DNA from: Aporrectodea caliginosa
Taxonomy: Eukaryota; Annelida; Clitellata; Crassiclitellata; Lumbricidae
Assembly (NCBI GenBank): GCA_020284085.1
Contig: JACEVL010000090.1
Location: forward strand, 1-64,000
DNA length: 64,000 bases
Direction: 5' to 3'
The notes below the pieces were generated by a model. That model ran no database searches. It was not told where the DNA came from and saw nothing but the letters and a program-made list of their open reading frames with translations. Each line of letters begins with the position of its first letter. The first letter of the stretch is position 1. The translations under genes and the position numbers were made by a program. Positions 58,761 to 64,000 of the stretch are shown in pieces.

Positions 58761-60760
58761 ATTTAATTTTTAACCCGTTTGTTTTTTTTCTTGTCTTTCC
58801 CCCAAAGTTTTAAGGGGAAACTTTTCAATTTTAAATTATCCTTTCTTTGAATTTTATCTTTTTAGGGGGTTTAATCCCCGGTTTTTTGCTGGTTTTCCAG
58901 ATTTCTTCAATTCCGAAACCGTTAAGGCTCTGAGGTTAGGGGGAAACCCAAATTTTACCGTTTTGGCTCCCTTAAACCCAAGGGTAAATATTTAAAGGTT
59001 TTCTGGTTTTGGGGTTGTTCGGCCTTTCCCCCCGGAAACAGTTTCCAATTTCCGGGTTTGGGTAAAAAAAATTAAAAAAACTCTAAGTTTGGTTGTTTTT
59101 TAAATAAAACCATTTAAAATTTATAATTGCTTCCGAAAGTTTTAATATTCCCTTAAAAGGTTGGTTTTGTTTAAAAAAACTTGTTTTTTTCCTGCTTTCC
59201 CCTTTTCCAACCTGTTTTATTCAATTGATTTTTGGGTTTTTTTTTCCTTTTTTTATGGAAAAAAACGTTTTTTGCCGCATTTTAAAAGAAGAAAGGTGGG
59301 GCAAACTGTGGGGAAAACAAAAGCCTTTTAATTTAAGGTTTAAAATACCCGCCATTTAAAATGCTTTCCCAATTTTTCAGTTTCGACTCCAAAATTAAAC
59401 CTTAATTAAACTGTTGTAAAAAACCAGATTTATTTTGGTTTTTGGTTTTTTTAATTTTTTTTAAAGCAAATTTTAAACTTATTGTTTCTGTTATTTTTCG
59501 GGGGTTTTAATTTTAAAAATCATTTTGGTTTTCTTTTTTCCTTTTTTCCAAATTCATGAAGGTTTTTAAGGTTTTATTTTTTACGGGAAAAAAACCTTCA
59601 GTACTTAAAAAAAATTTTTCCAAAAAGTTTGTACGGGTTTAAATTTTTTTAGTATTAAATTCCCGGTCCCCCATTTTGGGGTTTCCTTTTGAAGTTTGAA
59701 CTTTTACAAACGTGAAATTTTAAAAATTCACCGGGTAAATTTAACCCTTTTAATTTAAGTTTGGCCATTGGGTAGGGGGTTTCTGGATTTAATAGTCATA
59801 ACCCTTGAAAAATCAGTGGTTTTTTTTATTTTTTTAAATTAATGAATTTTTTTAAAATTTTTTTTTAAATTGAAAAAATTTTAGGGCCTTTTTTGTTTTT
59901 AAATCCCCAACCGGAAAGGCCAGTTTTTTTTTTGGGGTAGGGTTTGGAATTTTTAATTTTGGGCTGTTTATTTTTTCCCAATGTAAAATTGGTCTTTTTA
60001 AACCTCGCCACCCAAAATTTAACCCCTTTTTTAACGGCCCGGGTTCGGGCCCCGCCTTTTAAACCCCGGGGGGGCATGCCAACCTGTTTTCGGTGAAAAG
60101 GCCTTATTTCCGAAGTTTTTAAAAATTTTGGAAAAATAAAGAACAGGGGAAATCCTTTTAACCCGGAAACACCTTTGTATGTTAAAGTTAGGTGGGGACT
60201 TTAAGATTGTTTTATGGTTGTTTTAAAGAACCCCCCAGTTTCCCGGGGTTTAAATAATTTAAACCCTTTTGGGGGCCAAAATTTTTTAGGGGCCCCTTTG
60301 GGGTGCTAAGAGTTCGGGAAATTGGGGTGGTAATTTGGGTTCCAAAAAAAGGAAATTAAACCCCAAATAGGCAGAAAAGGGATTTAATTTTATGGTTTTT
60401 CCAAAAGACTAATTCTTTTTGGGTTTTTTACAAAATTGTTTTAAAAATTTTAATTTTTTTAAAGGGGGTTTGAACGTGATTTAAAATTAAAGGGAAATTT
60501 GGGAAAAAGGGAAATAAATTTGGGGTTTCCAAAAAAGGGTGTTTAAAATTTTTAAAGTGGGTAAAAGACCTTTTGTTGTTTGGGCTTTTCTTTGGGGTTT
60601 TTTCAAAAAATTTAAAAAAAAAAATTGGGTTTTACTTTTTTAAATTGGAAATTTTAACCATCAACTTTTTCCAAATTTTGTTAAAAATTTGGGTTCAATG
60701 GTCGGTAAAAAGACCTCCCTTTTGTTGTTTTTTTAACTTAATTAAAAAAACTTTTAATTA
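58761..60760. other. Partly corrupted unique sequence
   Basis: All four bases occur, but doublets and triplets are strongly over-represented (for example GGGGTTGTTCGGCC next to TTTCCCCCCGG). The smearing fades to the right and is gone by about 60,770. Underlying unique DNA is probable, but positions and frames are unreliable. Confidence 0.75.
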
Positions 60761-61232
60761 AAGATGTAAAATTTTTTACAGGGTTTGCTAACTCTACACT
60801 GGGATCTGGTCTATGTATTAAGCTAGTGCCCTCCCTAGTGACAGGGCTTGCACCAAGGTCACCCCCGGGGTAATCCAGGTCCTCACCACTACTCCTCAAC
60901 TGTACCAGGGATGCGCCGGAGTGTAAGGTGACAGGACATGTGCCTGCGGACTTCGGGTGGAAGTCAACCCGCTCCTCTAGCGAATCAGGGTTCTTCTGAA
61001 TTGGGGACCCAGCCTTTCGAGGAGATCCAGGGTAACCCAGGTGCTTACCAGGCTCCGTACTATCCACTAAAGACCTTAGCTGCAACAGCTCTGCCCAAAG
61101 TGACTGATTCTCAGCTATGGCCTTCTGCATTGGACTTAAATTGCTACTACCGGGGAGGACTACACTATCTATCCCCTTGGCCATACCCCTTGCATTTCCA
61201 TCTTCTTCCTCATCAGACATGAAATCAGACAT
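60738..61232 (-). CDS. Unrecognised acidic open frame, truncated by bad sequence
   Basis: From ATG at 61232: MSDFMSDEEEDGNARG, then QKAIAENQSLWAELLQLRSLV, a short possible coiled coil, and a Ser/Pro/Gly-rich region. I recognise no family. The layout (acidic start, leucine-rich helix, low-complexity tail) could suit the start of a retrotransposon gag or a host regulatory protein. The last ~12 codons lie in corrupted sequence, so the true C-terminus is unknown. Codon use and GC are higher than in the flanks, which supports real coding. Confidence 0.4.
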   Translation of the reverse strand: MSDFMSDEEEDGNARGMAKGIDSVVLPGSSNLSPMQKAIAENQSLWAELLQLRSLVDSTEPGKHLGYPGSPRKAGSPIQKNPDSLEERVDFHPKSAGTCPVTLHSGASLVQLRSSGEDLDYPGGDLGASPVTREGTSLIHRPDPSVELANPVKNFTSLIKSFFN

Positions 61233-64000
61233 TGGAATGTCGGCTTAGCCAATAACTCAGGTTTTATTTAAAGACAGATTAATTCAACAGTGATGTACAG
61301 CAATTCAGAAAGTCTGCGATTTGCAGTATCGAGCTATACAGGTGTAATCAATTTCAATCAAGTAAAGCCAAATCAGAATTAACTTAACAAACTGACAGGC
61401 TGCGGCCAATAGCAACATAAATCAAACCCCGTGTCACTCTATTCAATCACAAAAGAACTTAGAAGAGTTATTGTGCTCATGCGGTGCTTACTTAAGGGCG
61501 GCCATTTGCAATTCTTAAACAGGCGGGAGGGAAGCTCAATTCTACTCACTCAAACTACCTAATCTGGGCGCTATAGCAATTGTCGACGATACCACCTCAG
61601 TCTTGCGGACAAAATCCACAAACTGGCATATACCTCGTATCGCATCAAACACAAATGCCTATAATCTAGGTTACAAGAAACCCACAACGCCAAAATGTCA
61701 TCCGCCATCGGCCAAACCAACCCAAGAAGAAGAAGACGGAAGTACGTCACCAAAAACAGAGCACTGAAGCCCTACGTGACCTATTTCTCTGCAAGATCAT
61801 TGGCGGGTTCAACATCCATCAGAACTAGGACAAGGCCTGGTTTTTAGAAACCCTTCTATCCAATTGCTATCTACTGCAAACAGGTTACCAAAAAGGCTGG
61901 ATTCTTACACCCTTCCCCACCCACTTCAAGTGGCAACGCCACTTGGGCAAAACCATTGGTCAGGTCACATGACCTAAAGTTAACAGGTTTACAAAATTAA
62001 AAGAATCCAGGTAACCTTAACATGCTACACATTTAACAGTAACATCTTGGACTCTTAGCCATTAAAACAGGTAATGTAAACACCTCAGGCTCTCAGCTGT
62101 GAAGAGCAAACAACATGATCCCAAAATAAAACTTCACGAAAGAGAACCTTCTTCAAAGCTTCAAATATTTAGCATCACACCAAAAGAATGGTTGACTTTG
62201 CACCTTATGACAAAATCCCAATCAAGCTGCACTAACTTAACTTGCCTGAGTGACCTCATTAAAGACCAAAACCTTGGTGGTCACTGGCTATGCATAACAA
62301 GAAAGCATGTCAGTCAAAGAATTAATAAAATACACAAAACATCAATTACTGCAGCCTAGCATTTGACACTCAGCCTAAACAAAGTTGACTGATAACTTCT
62401 TTGATTTTCCAAGAGGCAAAAACTTGATACTTTCATCAGCATCAAACATTACTACTTACATCTTGATTAACCTTGATCTAATCAGTTACATCTTACTCTT
62501 AAGCACAGATTAACTACAGATCATAATAAAGAAAAGCATTTACTTATGACAATTAAACCTGAGCAGCCTTCAACTACATTATTAACCTTAATGCACTTCT
62601 GTAGCACCATCTCAGTTGAGCAGTTATGACTAGATAGTGTTCATTTCAATAGACAGGACAGACAGAAACCTACTGACTTAGTAGTACATAACATGATTCA
62701 GCACAGTAGAACAATCACCATTCCTTAAGTTGACTACACTTAAATGACACAGCCTTAGTCTAACATGGTGGGATAGCAATGTATACTATCACAAGAAAAT
62801 AACATTCATTATTATCACATATCATCTGTTTAGGCTAACTCAGTTCATCGCCCTACAGTTATTAAAATACACAGTAAACACAGCATGAAAAGGAAAGTTA
62901 CTGAATTTGCAGTAAAGTCATCAAAAATAAAACATAACAGAAGAGATCTACTCCTCAGGCTAAAACTGGTCGCAATCAAGCGACTGGACGTCCTCTAATG
63001 TGATAAGGTATTTAGGCAATCTCAATTAGACCTCACACATTAGTAGCATTTCTAACCTACTTTGATAACCTACTTAGGCTTGCACACCAAACCTTAATAA
63101 CTCATCAGATGCTGGGAACAACCTTAAGCACTAATAGGGTCACCCATGAAAACACCTTGATTACAGATTACAATTACAACCTGGACCAATAGTAAATTCT
63201 TCCTACACATATTGTAGGTAACAAAATCAAATGACCAACAGGCAACACATGACTTAGCATCAGACAAAATGCTCAACTAGAAAGTAGGTCACCAAAATAA
63301 TCATTGGTCTGAACTTTCAAAATACACATGACCTGATTAGGTGCTCTATAGCAACTTACACACAAGCAAAAGTTTACTAAGATGTCAATTACGCTTAGTC
63401 AGAATCCTTAAGCAATGACAAACTTGATTCATATTTATCATTGTACACAAATTAAATGAAAGCTCTACTCAGCAGTACTTCAAGAAAGAAAATCAACCTC
63501 ATTGCAATCAAACATACAAATTTCCAAGCATTTCACAACTGTATCTGCATCAGTTCAACAAAAGCTGAGATTAATGATTCTTATCACCACACAAATGACT
63601 ACAAACATGACCACTAACATCTCAATTATCCCGGAATATGAATTCCACTCAGCCATGTACACTTGTCACAACCACCTTTTTACATCACCAAGACACAGTA
63701 GTGTCTAACGGAAAACTCTAGGGAGCAACAAATTACGTTGGAGCCTCCAGCTTAAAATTAAGCATGCTTCACAACAGCTCAACCTAACCTCACAGTTTCC
63801 AGAACAAAGGTGCACCCAAGTGACAAACGCTGGATCAACCATTCCATAAACCCAAGCCCATGCTCAAGGTTACCTCCTAAATTACAGGACCTCGGCCATG
63901 ACCAGCAAACTAGGTCATTCATATTATACACAGATCTTCATCCTGCACAAGACAAATGGCGACAATCAACTCCAGCTAATGAAGAACAATACAGAGATAA
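61233..64000. other. AT-rich sequence, no gene seen
   Basis: Normal-quality sequence. A cluster near 61680-61760 (GCCAAAATGTCATCCGCCAT, then an AGAAGAAGAAGACGG run) looks promoter- or 5'-UTR-like. If minus-strand transcription starts here it would lead into the frame ending at 60738. No other exon, RNA gene or clear repeat was found. Confidence 0.35.

Noticed and set aside
54000..60761. Open frames rich in Lys/Phe at 54000, 57829, 59865 and 60573
   Set aside because: They lie in homopolymer-smeared sequence; composition is an artefact of A and T runs.

Overview
The window is repeat-rich animal nuclear DNA. Spliced host genes have canonical GT/AG junctions with matching phases (ABCA transporter, TRIM/NHL, Ly6-like), and they sit among many LINE, SINE and DNA-transposon copies. 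A marine invertebrate, perhaps an echinoderm, is my best guess, based on the element mix and on the palindromic octamer TAGGCCTA, seen at least a dozen times in the non-satellite sequence. That assignment is an impression, not a search result.

Layout. 0.3-6.3 kb: two plus-strand exons with matching phase (coiled-coil linker at 274-396, six-bladed propeller at 5452-6323). The roughly 5 kb intron between them holds stacked retroelement 3' ends, a CR1-like LINE, a tRNA-derived SINE and a mariner-like MITE with 200-bp terminal repeats. 7.0-8.7 kb: an R2-group LINE with a restriction-like endonuclease, lying between two ATT microsatellites. 9.8-12.7 kb: a decayed 2.9-kb DNA transposon interrupted by a LINE. 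12.7-20.5 kb: a 770-bp module followed by a 7-kb array of a 13-bp satellite. 22.1-25.5 kb: the last three exons of an ABCA-type transporter, minus strand. 26.9-34.4 kb: a compact minus-strand cluster of virus-derived genes (protein-primed-type DNA polymerase B, HNH nuclease, adenain-like protease, fibre-like protein) of Polinton/Maverick/adintovirus type. Its 3' end was hit by a LINE, which was itself hit by a 472-bp MITE. 34.9-36.1 kb: a RING/B-box/coiled-coil TRIM exon. 36.4-39.3 kb: a LINE whose endonuclease half is inverted relative to its reverse transcriptase. 42.9-43.6 kb: two exons of a ten-cysteine Ly6/uPAR-type protein. 45.5-52.6 kb: a second copy of the module and satellite array.

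From 52,631 to about 60,760 nearly every base is part of a homopolymer run and satellite words show through. This is almost certainly corrupted consensus sequence, and no gene calls there should be trusted. Normal sequence resumes near 60,770; it holds one unrecognised acidic open frame and otherwise no gene I can support.

Several genes, including the host TRIM exon, are broken only by one-base shifts, often in short homopolymers. Consensus errors are therefore a serious alternative to real pseudogenisation throughout. The most interesting items are the packed viral cluster with a TATAAAATG-type motif at three start codons, the microsatellite-targeted LINE family, the nested MITE-in-LINE insertion that excises cleanly on paper, and the paired satellite arrays with a shared flanking module.
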